Below, in pieces: positions 1 through 8,059 of a stretch of DNA of 45,589 bases; the stretch's first letter is position 1, and every line of letters starts with the position of its first letter. The stretch is from Acidobacteriota bacterium (lineage in GTDB: Bacteria; Acidobacteriota; Thermoanaerobaculia; Gp7-AA8): the NCBI GenBank assembly GCA_016184115.1, contig JACPDH010000091.1:1-45589 (forward strand), in the 5' to 3' direction. The notes below the pieces were generated by a model. That model was given only the letters and a program-made list of their open reading frames with translations, did not search any database and was not told the DNA's origin. Position numbers and translations under genes: made by a program.

Positions 1-21
1 CCCCTCGCCTCGCGCCTCGCC

Positions 22-1392
22 TCACGCCGCGCGATCGAGAGGAATTCGCACTTCGAACGTAGACCCTTCACCTAGGCTGCTCTTCGCTTTGATCGTTCCA
101 CGGTGGAGTTGAACGAGATGCTTCGTGATCGCGAGACCAAGTCCCGATCCTGGAACCTGCGACCGACTCCGGTCGACGCGGTAGAAGCGGTTGAAGATCC
201 GCTCGAGGTCGCGCTCGGGGATCCCGGGACCGCGGTCCGTGACGCGAATGACCGCGTCGTCTTCGCTCCGGCACACTTCGACGACCACGGAGCTCGATCC
301 ATCGCCGTACTTCAACGCGTTATCGATGAGATTCGCAAAGATCTGCTCGACGCGGACGCGATCGGCAACCACCTCGACCTCGTCGCCCTCGACGCGGACG
401 CCGGGCGCGGTCTTCGCGCCAAACTCCTGTGCAACGTGGACGAGCACCTCGCGCAGTTCGATCCGCTCCGGGCGAAGTACGAGGTCGCCCGCCTCGATCG
501 CGTTGAGCTCCGAGAGATCGCGCACCAGCCGCTCGAGCCGATCGAGTTGCCGAGTCACGATACTGCGCAGCTGCGCCTCTTCGGCCGCGGAGAGCCCTCC
601 CATTTCGAACGTCTCGATCGCCGAGCGGAGGCCCGCCATCGGCGTGCGCACTTCGTGCGAGAAGTCGGAAATGAAGTCGCGTCGGATGCTCTCGAGTCGC
701 TCGATGAGTGTAATGTCGATGAACAAGGCGACCGCCGCGGCTTCCGAGAGCTTCTGGACTGGAAAGACGCGAACTTCGATCGAGCGTCTCCGTCCTCCCA
801 CATCGACGGTGTCGCGGTACGTCGATGTCGACCCCTCGAGCGCGCGATCGACCGCGGTCGCCAACTGGGCGCTTCGCACGACTTCGAGCAGCGGTTTCCC
901 GAGCAGCGAGCTCCGGACATCGACGAGCTCGGCGAGTCTACGGTTCGCAAGCACGATCTTGCGATCGCGACCGACGGCGAGCAGCCCCTCGCCGATCGAG
1001 TCGAGGATCTCGACCGTCAGCGCGCGGTTCTGGTCGTAGCGCTCGTGAAGCTGCCTCGTCCGGCGCCGCCACTCCTCGAGCATCCGCGCGAGGTCTGCGA
1101 GCTCGGTAAACAGGCCGTCCTGGAGTATCTCCGACTCTGTTTCGCGGCCGATGATCGCGCGCGCGCTGTCAGCGAGCCGTCCAATCTGCCGCAGCCTCCG
1201 CTGCCATATGAAGAAGAGGATCGAGCACGGGAGCGCGAAGAGATCAAGAACGACGAAGATCGCGGCGACGACGCCCCGCCGAGGCGCCAGGCCCGCATCG
1301 TGCGTCAGAAACAGCGCGAGCCCGATCGTGAAAATGATCGCGAGCAATCCTACGAATGAGTAGAACTTGAGGATTGACGCTGTTGAGCGCAT
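22..1392 (-). CDS. phoR: Phosphate regulon sensor histidine kinase PhoR
   Basis: This is a 456-residue membrane histidine kinase that should phosphorylate the adjacent PhoB-type regulator. Two membrane helices lie at about residues 11-30 and 41-63. They are followed by a HAMP-like linker, a PAS domain at about 125-235 and a HisKA helix with the phospho-acceptor His246 in the motif DFSHEVRTP. The HATPase domain has an N box (NLIDNALKYG) and glycine boxes (DRGPGIP, GSGLGLAI). PhoR proteins typically have this short-loop two-helix plus PAS layout and lack a large periplasmic sensor. The gene lies 13 bp after phoB in a phoU-phoB-phoR order, which supports the assignment. It starts with ATG and appears complete. 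The ligand or interaction that controls it cannot be read from the sequence. Confidence 0.9.
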   Translation of the reverse strand: MRSTASILKFYSFVGLLAIIFTIGLALFLTHDAGLAPRRGVVAAIFVVLDLFALPCSILFFIWQRRLRQIGRLADSARAIIGRETESEILQDGLFTELADLARMLEEWRRRTRQLHERYDQNRALTVEILDSIGEGLLAVGRDRKIVLANRRLAELVDVRSSLLGKPLLEVVRSAQLATAVDRALEGSTSTYRDTVDVGGRRRSIEVRVFPVQKLSEAAAVALFIDITLIERLESIRRDFISDFSHEVRTPMAGLRSAIETFEMGGLSAAEEAQLRSIVTRQLDRLERLVRDLSELNAIEAGDLVLRPERIELREVLVHVAQEFGAKTAPGVRVEGDEVEVVADRVRVEQIFANLIDNALKYGDGSSSVVVEVCRSEDDAVIRVTDRGPGIPERDLERIFNRFYRVDRSRSQVPGSGLGLAITKHLVQLHRGTIKAKSSLGEGSTFEVRIPLDRAA

Positions 1393-1405
1393 CGCGGCGG
1401 GCGCC

Positions 1406-2101
1406 TCACACCGCGGCGCCGGCGCGTACCGCCGGCTCGAACCGATAGCCGGTCCCGATCACGGTCGTGATCCGGTCCCTGCCGATCTTCTTACGCAGGT
1501 TTCGAATGTGAGCATCGACGGTGCGCGTCTCCACATCCTCCGACATCTGCCACACCTCGGAGAGAATCCTCTCGCGCGACACGACCGCCGGACGGCTCCG
1601 GATCAGCATCCAGAGCAGCTCGAACTCCTTCTTTGCGAGACGGACCTCCTCGCCGTGGAGATGGACGCGAAACGTCTTCCCGTCGACGGAAAGCTCGCCG
1701 TCGTCGTAGCTCGAGGTCGAGTCTTCGTAGCCGCGGCTGCGTCGAAGGATCGCCTGGATCCTCGCGACGAGCTCGCGAACGCTGAACGGCTTCGTTAGGT
1801 AGTCGTCAGCGCCGAGCTCGAGACCCGTCACGCGATCACGCTCGGAGGTTCGCGCCGTCAACATCAGAATCGGCAGTCCGCGGGTCGCCGGCTCGCGCCT
1901 GAGCTCGCGGCAGATCGTGAATCCATCGAGATCGGGGAGATTCAGGTCGAGAATCAGGAAATCGAAGCCGGAGCGCTGGACTTCCAGCAGTCCCTCCTGG
2001 CCGTTCGCGAAGTGCTCGACCCGGTGCCCTTCGCGATCGAGGTTCAGCTTGATGGTGTACGCGAGATCCGCGTCATCCTCGATCAATGCGATTCTGCTCA
2101 T
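1406..2101 (-). CDS. phoB: Phosphate response regulator PhoB (OmpR family)
   Basis: This 231-residue response regulator has an N-terminal receiver domain with the acidic pair Asp9/Asp10, the phospho-acceptor Asp52 in ILDLNLPD, and the conserved Thr and Lys (MLTAR, LTKPF). A C-terminal winged-helix domain of the OmpR/PhoB type follows from about residue 130 (RTVDAHIRNLRKKIG, GTGYRF). It sits between phoU and phoR with short gaps and should be cotranscribed with them. By family it activates pst and other phosphate-starvation genes when phosphorylated. A possible direct-repeat box for it is noted upstream of pstS in this window. The PhoB identity rests on the neighbours as well as on the fold, because the family is large. 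Confidence 0.88.
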   Translation of the reverse strand: MSRIALIEDDADLAYTIKLNLDREGHRVEHFANGQEGLLEVQRSGFDFLILDLNLPDLDGFTICRELRREPATRGLPILMLTARTSERDRVTGLELGADDYLTKPFSVRELVARIQAILRRSRGYEDSTSSYDDGELSVDGKTFRVHLHGEEVRLAKKEFELLWMLIRSRPAVVSRERILSEVWQMSEDVETRTVDAHIRNLRKKIGRDRITTVIGTGYRFEPAVRAGAAV

Positions 2102-2116
2102 GATTTGCGCTTCCGG

Positions 2117-2788
2117 TCACTGCGCCGGGGCGTCACCCGCCCCAGCGTGCTTGACGACGTTTCCTTCCACGAGCCACACGACGAGCTCGCTGATGTTAGT
2201 GGCGCCGTCGGCAATGCGCTCAAAGTACTTTGCCACGAATGTGCAGCGAATCGAGCGCGAGATGTTGCGTGCATCCTCGAGCATGAACGTCAGATGCTCG
2301 CGGAATGATTGCTCGGTCAGGCGGTCGACGAGGTCGTCGCGCGCGATGACCTCGCGCGCTAGCGTCGCGTCGCCTGACGAGAGTGCTTCGAGTGCATCGT
2401 GCAACATCTTCTGAGCAGCGCGCGCGAGCGGCAACACGTCGGGCTTCTTCTGCGCCGGCTCGGCACCGAGCTCCACGACTCGCTCGCAGACGTCCTGTGC
2501 GAGGTCGGCGATCCGCTCGATCTCCGGCGCCGCCTTCATGATCGTCAGGATTACGCGCAGATCGCTCGCCGTCGGCTGCATTCTCGCAATCAGTTCAAGC
2601 GCATGCTGGTCGACCTCGAGCTCGTGGCGGTCGACCTCGTCGTCGCGAGAGATCACTCTCTCCGCGAGCGCTACGTCACGCTCCTCGAACGCTCGGATCG
2701 AGCTCATGACAGCCTCTTCGGCTTCTGCCCCCATCCGGAGCAGCTGCTCCATCAGCTGGCCGATGTCATCGTCGAAATGCCTGTGCAT
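2117..2788 (-). CDS. phoU: Phosphate signalling protein PhoU
   Basis: This is a PhoU protein of two tandem three-helix PhoU domains, which couples the Pst transporter to PhoR and represses the Pho response when phosphate is plentiful. Metal-site motifs of the ExxxD type are present in both halves (EIERIADLAQD near the middle and KYFERIADGATNI near the C-terminus). I place the start at the ATG at 2788 (MHRHFDDDIGQL), which matches the usual PhoU N-terminus and has a GGGAG-like ribosome site upstream, giving 223 residues. A TTG at 2860 would add 24 residues. It lies directly upstream of phoB. A second PhoU-like gene (8060-9157) exists in the same locus, so the two PhoU proteins may have divided roles. 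Confidence 0.9.
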   Translation of the reverse strand: MHRHFDDDIGQLMEQLLRMGAEAEEAVMSSIRAFEERDVALAERVISRDDEVDRHELEVDQHALELIARMQPTASDLRVILTIMKAAPEIERIADLAQDVCERVVELGAEPAQKKPDVLPLARAAQKMLHDALEALSSGDATLAREVIARDDLVDRLTEQSFREHLTFMLEDARNISRSIRCTFVAKYFERIADGATNISELVVWLVEGNVVKHAGAGDAPAQ

Positions 2789-3060
2789 CTGCCCGGAACT
2801 CTCCCTGGTTGCGGTTTTGCGCGTAGGGACCTGGATGGGAGGAACTGGTGTCGCCGCCAATCCAGGCCCCTAGTATGCGGTACTCTCCGCCGATTCCTCA
2901 GACTCGGTGGACCGCTCGATCAGGCGTCAATCTACCCGCACCGCGGAAGGACGCGCGGAACTCCCCGTAAATTCGAGGTAAAGAGGCGCCCGCACACGTT
3001 CGCGTGCACGCCAACCCCGCCGACTCAGCCGCGATCCTATCGGCACTGGCGAGCCGCGAT

Positions 3061-3354
3061 CCCCGCCCTCACGGGCGGGGCCATCCAAACGTCGCCGCTG
3101 CCGCGGCTTTTTGGGAGAGACATCGAGGGACCCAGCGCTTACGCGCTGGGCTATCCAGACGGACGCCGCTGCCGCGGCGTTCGGTCGATTGTTTCGTTGC
3201 CGAATGTGGCGCCCTAACAAATCACGGCACGACGAGCCGCGCCAGCGGCACCGTCTGATTAGCCCCGCCCGTAAGGGCGGGGTCCGCAAGGGGAAGAACG
3301 ACGACGCGCCGCGCCAGCGGCGCCGTCTGATTAGCCCCGCCCGTCAGGGCGGGG
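3061..3354. repeat. Cluster of four REP-like double-hairpin elements
   Basis: Four copies of a ~47-bp element lie in the phoU-pstB2 gap: 3061-3107, 3131-3178, 3236-3282 and 3308-3354. Each has a long hairpin with an 8-bp stem and 4-base loop (CCCCGCCC/GGGCGGGG, or CCCAGCGC/GCGCTGGG in the second) and, about 14 bp away, a short hairpin GCCGC-N4-GCGGC. The first two copies are in one orientation and the last two are inverted, with a period of about 70-72 bp within each pair. This is the layout of bacterial REP/BIME clusters. No REP-associated transposase is visible in the window. In the rest of the 2789-3453 gap I see no gene. Confidence 0.8.
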
Positions 3355-3423
3355 TCCGCAAGGGAAGAACCGCGATCCCGCAGCAGCTCGTCATTCTGAT
3401 GTGAGCTCCGTTGGAGAGAAGTC

Positions 3424-3440
3424 CGGTGCCTGCCACCGGC
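3424..3440 (-). terminator. Hairpin just after pstB2
   Basis: A perfect inverted repeat CCGGTG-N5-CACCGG lies 13 bp beyond the pstB2 stop codon in its reading direction. No U-tract follows, so it may stabilise the mRNA end or be a weak terminator separating the pst genes from phoU-phoB-phoR. Confidence 0.35.
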
Positions 3441-3453
3441 GGCGGCGAGCGAC

Positions 3454-4230
3454 CTAACCGTAACGACCTTCGATGTACTCTTCGGTCTTCGGGTTCTTCG
3501 GGTTGAGAAACAGGTCGTTGGTGCGGGTGTGCTCGACGAGCTCGCCGAGGAGCATGAAGATGCACTCGTCGCTCGCGCGTCGCGCTTGCGCCATGTTGTG
3601 CGTCACGATGACGATCGTGTAGCGCCCCCTGAGCGCGAACATCAGCTCCTCGATCCCGCGCGTCCCTTCAACGTCGAGTGCGGAGCACGGCTCATCCATC
3701 AGGATGATCTCGGGCTTGAGCGGCAGGAGCCGCGCGATGCAGAGCTTCTGCTGTTGTTCGAGCTGCAGTGACGTCGCACGATCATTCAGCCGATCCTTGA
3801 GATCCTTCCAGAGGCCAACTTCCGTGAGCGACTTCTCGACTGCCATGTCGAGCTCCGCTTTGTGCGGCCGTCCGCCGGCGGCGTGGATGCGGAGACCGAA
3901 AACGACGTTCTCATAGACCGAGATCGGCAGCGGGTTAGGCCGCTGAAACACCATGCCAACCGACTTCCGAAGCTCGATGAGCGAGATATCGGGGTCGTAG
4001 ATGTTCTTCCCGAGAAGCTCGATCGTGCCGCTCGTCCGGACGTTGCCATATCGCTCGTTCACGCGATTGAAGCAGCGAAGCAGCGTCGTCTTGCCGCAGC
4101 CCGATGGGCCGATCAGCGACGTGATGATGCCGTCCTTGATGCTGACATTGATGTTTCGCAGCGCCTGAAACGCTCCGTACCAGAGGTCGAGCGCGCGCGT
4201 GGAGATGGCGATCTGGTGCGCGGCGCTCAT
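3454..4230 (-). CDS. pstB: Phosphate ABC transporter ATPase PstB, second copy with degenerate signature motif
   Basis: This 258-residue PstB-type ATPase should energise phosphate import through PstA/PstC. Walker A (GPSGCGKT, 41-48), the Q-loop Gln96 (MVFQRPNPLP), Walker B with catalytic Glu180 (ILMDEPCSALD) and the switch His211 (VTHNMAQA) are all canonical. The ABC signature is not: where PstB normally has LSGGQQQRL, this protein has LQLEQQQKL (from 155). The start at 4230 (MSAAHQ) overlaps the upstream pstB1 stop as ATGA, indicating translational coupling. Because the signature acts in trans on the partner ATPase, this subunit looks built to pair with PstB1, which has an intact LSGGQ but altered cis residues. 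The family assignment is firm; the heterodimer is inferred. Confidence 0.9.
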   Translation of the reverse strand: MSAAHQIAISTRALDLWYGAFQALRNINVSIKDGIITSLIGPSGCGKTTLLRCFNRVNERYGNVRTSGTIELLGKNIYDPDISLIELRKSVGMVFQRPNPLPISVYENVVFGLRIHAAGGRPHKAELDMAVEKSLTEVGLWKDLKDRLNDRATSLQLEQQQKLCIARLLPLKPEIILMDEPCSALDVEGTRGIEELMFALRGRYTIVIVTHNMAQARRASDECIFMLLGELVEHTRTNDLFLNPKNPKTEEYIEGRYG

Positions 4231-4994
4231 CCGAAGATCCCGTGTACGTAGTCGTAGGTCCGCCGGTCGGCCGGCTCGTCGGAGAAGACGACCTCGGTAA
4301 CACCGAGCTCGACGATCTCCCCTTTCCACATGAACATCGTCCGCTTCGCGAGGCGTCGCGCCTGCTGGACGAGATTCGTGACGAGAACGATCGTGATCTC
4401 GCGGCTCAGCTCCTTGAGGACGTCCTCGATTCGCATCGTCGTCACCGGGTCGATTGCGATCGAGAACTCGTCGAGGCAGAGCACGTCGGGCTGGTGCGAG
4501 AGAGCGCGCGCGATCGTGAGGCGCTGCTGCTGTCCCCCGGAGAGCGCGGTGCCGAGGCTGTTGAGGCGGTCCTTCACCTCGTCCCATAGCGCGGCCTGCC
4601 GGAGACAACGCTCGACGAGCCCGTCGAGCTCCTCACGATCGTGCATCCCGGCGCAGCGCGGTGCGAATGCGACGTTGTCGTAGATCGAGAGCGGAAGTCC
4701 GACCGGGAGCGGCGCCACCATGCCGATCTTGCGCCGGAGCGCGAAGACGTCGCGTGTTCTCCGCACATCCTCGCCCTCGAACAGCACCGTCCCCGTCATG
4801 CTCGCATCCGCAACGAAATCGATCGTCCTGTTGAGGCAGCGGAGCAGCGACGTCTTCCCTGATTGCGCGGGGCCGATGATCGCAAAGATCTCGTTTCGTC
4901 CGACGTCGAACGAGATGCCGTGAATGACCTCGCGAGTGCTGTAGGCAAGGCGCAGGTCGTCGACGACGATCGTCTTTTCGGTCGATGCCGCCAT
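4227..4994 (-). CDS. pstB: Phosphate ABC transporter ATPase PstB, first copy with degenerate Q- and H-loops
   Basis: This 255-residue PstB-type ATPase has Walker A GPAQSGKT (41-48) and an intact signature LSGGQQQRL (from 151). Its nucleotide-contacting cis loops are altered. The Q-loop reads MVAPLPVG (canonical MVFQKPNP), so the Gln is replaced by Pro95. After the Walker B Glu176 the usual DEPxSALD is DEFSIAID, and the switch His is Asn207 (VTNLVQQ instead of VTHNMQQ). The overall length and PstB-specific segments (SIYDNVAF, YDYVHGIFG) are normal and the frame is intact, so it is not a pseudogene. The ATG at 4994 overlaps the pstA stop by one base and the stop overlaps the next pstB start. 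The pattern implies a non-hydrolysing half-site in a heterodimer with the downstream PstB. Confidence 0.88.
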   Translation of the reverse strand: MAASTEKTIVVDDLRLAYSTREVIHGISFDVGRNEIFAIIGPAQSGKTSLLRCLNRTIDFVADASMTGTVLFEGEDVRRTRDVFALRRKIGMVAPLPVGLPLSIYDNVAFAPRCAGMHDREELDGLVERCLRQAALWDEVKDRLNSLGTALSGGQQQRLTIARALSHQPDVLCLDEFSIAIDPVTTMRIEDVLKELSREITIVLVTNLVQQARRLAKRTMFMWKGEIVELGVTEVVFSDEPADRRTYDYVHGIFG

Positions 4995-5905
4995 CACCAC
5001 TTCTTCCTGTTGCGCAGCCAGACTCGAAGTCCGATCGCGCTCACGTTGACGAGAAGGACCGTGGCGAGAAGGACCACCGCGGTCGCGAAGGGGATCGACT
5101 CCTTCACGTTGGGCACTTGCGTCGAAACTGTGTAGAGATGCATCGACAGCGCCATGCACTGATCGTTCAGACCGTACGAGAAGAGCGTGCCTTTCTCGAC
5201 CGCCTTGAAGAATACCGCTCCCGTAAACATGACTGGCGCCGTCTCGCCAGCAGCACGGCTCACCTGCAGAATGACGCCGGTGAGGATTCCGCTGATCGAG
5301 TTAGGCAGGACGATCGAGCGGATCGTCTGCCAGCGCGTCGCGCCGACGTTCCAACACGCTTCACGGAACGATCGCGGCACGGACGAAAGCGCTTCGCGCG
5401 TCGACGCGATGATGACGGGCAGCGTCATGATTGCGAGCGTCAGCGACGCCGCGAGGATCGAGTAGCCGAGCTTCGCCGCGTAGACGAATGCCCCCAGGCC
5501 GAAGAGGGCGTGAACGATGCTCGGCACACCGGCGAGGTTGATGACCGCAAGATTGATCAACCGGTTGAGCCAGTTGTCTTTCGCGTATTCGTTGAGATAG
5601 ATCGCGGCGAGAACGCCGATCGGAGCCGAGACGGCGAGCGAAATGACAACGAGGTAGAGCGTCCCGGTGAAGGCGGGCCAGATCCCCCCCTCGCGCATGC
5701 CTCGCTTCGGCACGTCGACGATGAACTGCCAGTCGAGAGACGGCGCCGCCTTCCAGAGGAGGAACGCAACGATCGCGACGAGCGGGATGATCATCGCGAC
5801 CGTCATCGAGAAGAAGAGCCACTTCGCCAGCGATTGCTGTCGCTCCTTCCGTGCGACGTGTCGCGTACGGATGAAGCGCTGGCTCGGGGCGATCGCGGTC
5901 GTCAT
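4994..5905 (-). CDS. pstA: Phosphate ABC transporter permease PstA
   Basis: This 303-residue inner-membrane permease forms the phosphate channel with PstC. After a basic, soluble N-terminus there are about six predicted membrane helices (for example WLFFSMTVAMIIPLVAIVAF near residue 30 and LTLAIMTLPVIIA mid-protein). The cytoplasmic EAA loop that docks the ATPase reads EACWNVGATRWQTIRSIVLP. It lies 3 bp after pstC and overlaps pstB1 by one base (TGATG), so the transporter genes form a tightly packed operon. It starts with ATG and looks complete. Confidence 0.92.
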   Translation of the reverse strand: MTTAIAPSQRFIRTRHVARKERQQSLAKWLFFSMTVAMIIPLVAIVAFLLWKAAPSLDWQFIVDVPKRGMREGGIWPAFTGTLYLVVISLAVSAPIGVLAAIYLNEYAKDNWLNRLINLAVINLAGVPSIVHALFGLGAFVYAAKLGYSILAASLTLAIMTLPVIIASTREALSSVPRSFREACWNVGATRWQTIRSIVLPNSISGILTGVILQVSRAAGETAPVMFTGAVFFKAVEKGTLFSYGLNDQCMALSMHLYTVSTQVPNVKESIPFATAVVLLATVLLVNVSAIGLRVWLRNRKKW

Positions 5906-5908
5906 CGC

Positions 5909-6847
5909 TTACTTCCTCCGCAGCCCGCGAATCGCCATGTCCGCCGTCAGGTTCACGGCGAACGTGATGCAGAAGAGGAGCACGCCCGTAAGGAACAAGA
6001 CGCGGTAGTGCGGGGAGCCTGCTGCCGCCTCGCCGAGCTCCGCCGCGATGTTCGCCGTGAGCGTTCGCACCGAATCGAGCGGACCGTGCGGAATCTGCAC
6101 GGCGTGCCCCGTCGCCATCAGAACGGCCATCGTCTCGCCGACGGCGCGCCCGACGCCTAACAGGACCGCGGCGAGCAGACCGTTGCGCGCGGCGGGGAGG
6201 AGCACGCGACGGATCATCTGCAGTTTCGTCGCGCCGAGCGCTTCCGCCGCCTCGCGGTACGAGTCGGGAACGGCCTTGAGCGCATCCTCGCCGATCGAAA
6301 CGATGATCGGAATGCTCATCAAGGCGAGGATGATCCCGCCGTTGAGCAGGTTCACGCCGACCGGTGCACCCGTCAGCGTGACGATCAGTTTGCTCATTAC
6401 CGTGAGGCCGATGAAGCCCCAGACGACCGAGGGAATCGCCGCGAGAAGCTCGATGACGATCTTCAGGATCTCCTTCTGCTTCTTTCCCGAGAACTCGGAA
6501 ATGTAGATCGCGGCGCCGAGTCCGAATGGCACGGCGATCACCATCGCAAGCGCCGTCACGGCGACCGACCCGAATGTCAGAGCCCAGGTTCCGTAGCGGA
6601 CGTTGCGCTCCGAGGTCGGATACCACTGCGTGCTGAAGAGAAACTCCTTCGGATCGAATTCAGAAGTGAAGAGCACCGGCGCCGCTTCGCGGAACACGAA
6701 GAAGAAAATCGCCAGGACGAAGAAGATCGCGCTGAACCCGCTGAGGCGGATCAGAATCTCGAGCGCGCGCTCGCCGAGAATCGTGAGGGGCCTGCGGCCC
6801 GGGAGCCGGGTCCGCACTCGCTCCCCGCTTGCGGGTATCGCCGTCAT
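5909..6847 (-). CDS. pstC: Phosphate ABC transporter permease PstC
   Basis: This 312-residue permease is the partner of PstA. I chose the ATG at 6847 (MTAIPASGERV) because sequence further upstream is arginine-rich shadow coding and the usual PstC cytoplasmic N-terminus begins here. About six membrane helices are visible, starting with LSGFSAIFFVLAIFFFVF. A periplasmic segment follows (FDPKEFLFSTQWYPTSE, a typical PstC sequence), and later comes the EAA loop EAAEALGATKLQMIRRVLLP. It is placed between pstS (20 bp upstream) and pstA (3 bp downstream). Confidence 0.92.
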   Translation of the reverse strand: MTAIPASGERVRTRLPGRRPLTILGERALEILIRLSGFSAIFFVLAIFFFVFREAAPVLFTSEFDPKEFLFSTQWYPTSERNVRYGTWALTFGSVAVTALAMVIAVPFGLGAAIYISEFSGKKQKEILKIVIELLAAIPSVVWGFIGLTVMSKLIVTLTGAPVGVNLLNGGIILALMSIPIIVSIGEDALKAVPDSYREAAEALGATKLQMIRRVLLPAARNGLLAAVLLGVGRAVGETMAVLMATGHAVQIPHGPLDSVRTLTANIAAELGEAAAGSPHYRVLFLTGVLLFCITFAVNLTADMAIRGLRRK

Positions 6848-6866
6848 TCGTTCGCTTCCGTCGATG

Positions 6867-7853
6867 CTAATTCGTCGCTGGAGCGGGGGTCGTCGCTGCT
6901 GCCGTCGTCGCCTCACCGGCCGACGTGGCAGCAGGCGCCGTGCCAACCGGAACGTAGCCGTTGTCCTGCAGGACCTTCTGCCCCGCCGAGGAGAGAATCC
7001 AGTCGATGTACGCCTTCACGGCGCCTTCCGGTTCGCCAAGCGTGTACAGATGGAGCGAACGAGCGAGCGGGTACGCCTTGCTGAGCGTGTTCTCCACGGT
7101 CGGCTCGACGGCAGGCTCGCCCTTCTTCGACGCGATCCTGAGCATCTTGACCTCGCCAGTCGCGTAGCCCATGCCGCTGTAACCGATGGCCGTCTTCGTC
7201 GTGCCGACGAGCTCGACGACTTCTTTCGAGCCATTCATGTCGCGCGACCCAAGCTTGAAATCGTGCTTGTCGAGGACATGCTCGCGAAAGAACTCGTACG
7301 TCCCTGAGCTCGACTGACGGCTGACACGAACGATCGTGTCGTCCTTGACACCCGGGATCTGCACGCCGAGCTGCGACCACTTCGTGACGGTGCCGCTCTC
7401 GCTGTAGATCGTCGCGAGATCCCCGATGCTGATCTCGCTCAGCGGATTGTCCTTGTTCACGAACACGGCAAGACCGTCGAATCCGACGGTGAATTCCTTC
7501 GGCTCCTTGCCCGTGTTCTTCTTCGTGAGCTCGATCTCTTCCGGCTTCATTTCGCGACTCGCGTTGGCGATGTCGATCGTGCCCTTTTCGAGCGCGGCGA
7601 TCCCAACGCCGGAACCGCCACCGGAAACCTCGACGTCAGCCGAAGGCTCGACCTTCTTGTACTCCTCGGCCCACGCCTGCGCGACGTTGACCATCGTGTC
7701 GGAGCCCTTCACCTGGATCGGCGTCACCTCCGCCGCGGCGGTGGTCGAGGTCGCCTGTTCGCCACCGCCGCAGCCGGTGATGAGTGCAACCGCGAGCGTG
7801 AGAGTGGCCGTCAGAGCGTAAAGGGAGCGTGAAGTACCCGAGGTAAGGTTCAC
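6867..7853 (-). CDS. pstS: Periplasmic phosphate-binding lipoprotein PstS
   Basis: This 328-residue high-affinity phosphate-binding protein delivers substrate to PstC/PstA. The GTG at 7853 has an AAGGAG ribosome site 9 bp upstream and gives a classic lipoprotein signal ending in the lipobox LITGC. The mature part begins after a Thr/Ala linker with IQVKGSDTMVNVAQAW. Phosphate-contact regions are recognisable (GSDTM, SGGGSGVGI, RQSSSGTYEFF). The C-terminus after NGYVPVG is an Ala/Thr/Pro-rich tail of about 30 residues that the family does not need. It is the first gene of the pst operon proper, with a possible promoter about 80-120 bp upstream. An upstream ATG in frame (7904) would ruin the signal peptide and was not used. 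Confidence 0.92.
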   Translation of the reverse strand: MNLTSGTSRSLYALTATLTLAVALITGCGGGEQATSTTAAAEVTPIQVKGSDTMVNVAQAWAEEYKKVEPSADVEVSGGGSGVGIAALEKGTIDIANASREMKPEEIELTKKNTGKEPKEFTVGFDGLAVFVNKDNPLSEISIGDLATIYSESGTVTKWSQLGVQIPGVKDDTIVRVSRQSSSGTYEFFREHVLDKHDFKLGSRDMNGSKEVVELVGTTKTAIGYSGMGYATGEVKMLRIASKKGEPAVEPTVENTLSKAYPLARSLHLYTLGEPEGAVKAYIDWILSSAGQKVLQDNGYVPVGTAPAATSAGEATTAAATTPAPATN

Positions 7854-7934
7854 TTTCTGTTTCTCCTTGAGGGCTGATCCGGAAACGCGTATCCCGGCAG
7901 GCATGCCGGAACCGTATCGCGCAAAACCGGCGAA

Positions 7935-7977
7935 ATTCTAGCAGAACGGCTCCGGGCACACGGCAGACGTCCGGCAG
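7935..7977 (-). promoter_or_regulatory. Candidate pstS promoter with Pho-box-like direct repeat
   Basis: On the minus strand a -10-like TAGAAT (7935-7940) lies 19 bp downstream of two 7-bp direct repeats spaced by 4 bp (CTGCCGG-N4-CTGCCGT, 7960-7977). The 11-bp period is that of E. coli PhoB boxes (CTGTCAT-N4-CTGTCAT), but several bases differ and the spacing to the -10 is longer than usual. This is suggestive only. Confidence 0.35.
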
Positions 7978-8059
7978 GCAGGTATCCCCACGCTCAGTAC
8001 TGCTGCGTCAAGACGATGTAAAGAGACGACTTAGGTGCTTGTTGCCAGCCAGGATGCGA

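Noticed and set aside
103-1359. Long open frame antisense to phoR (and similar long antisense frames over pstA/pstC, polA and the 30265-32598 lipoprotein gene)
   Set aside because: High GC keeps complementary frames open. The translations are Arg/Asp/Glu-rich without domains, ribosome sites or homology, while the opposite strand encodes clear proteins.
4227-4994. PstB1 as a decaying pseudogene
   Set aside because: The frame, length, Walker A, catalytic Glu and signature are intact, it overlaps both neighbours, and its substitutions complement those of PstB2.
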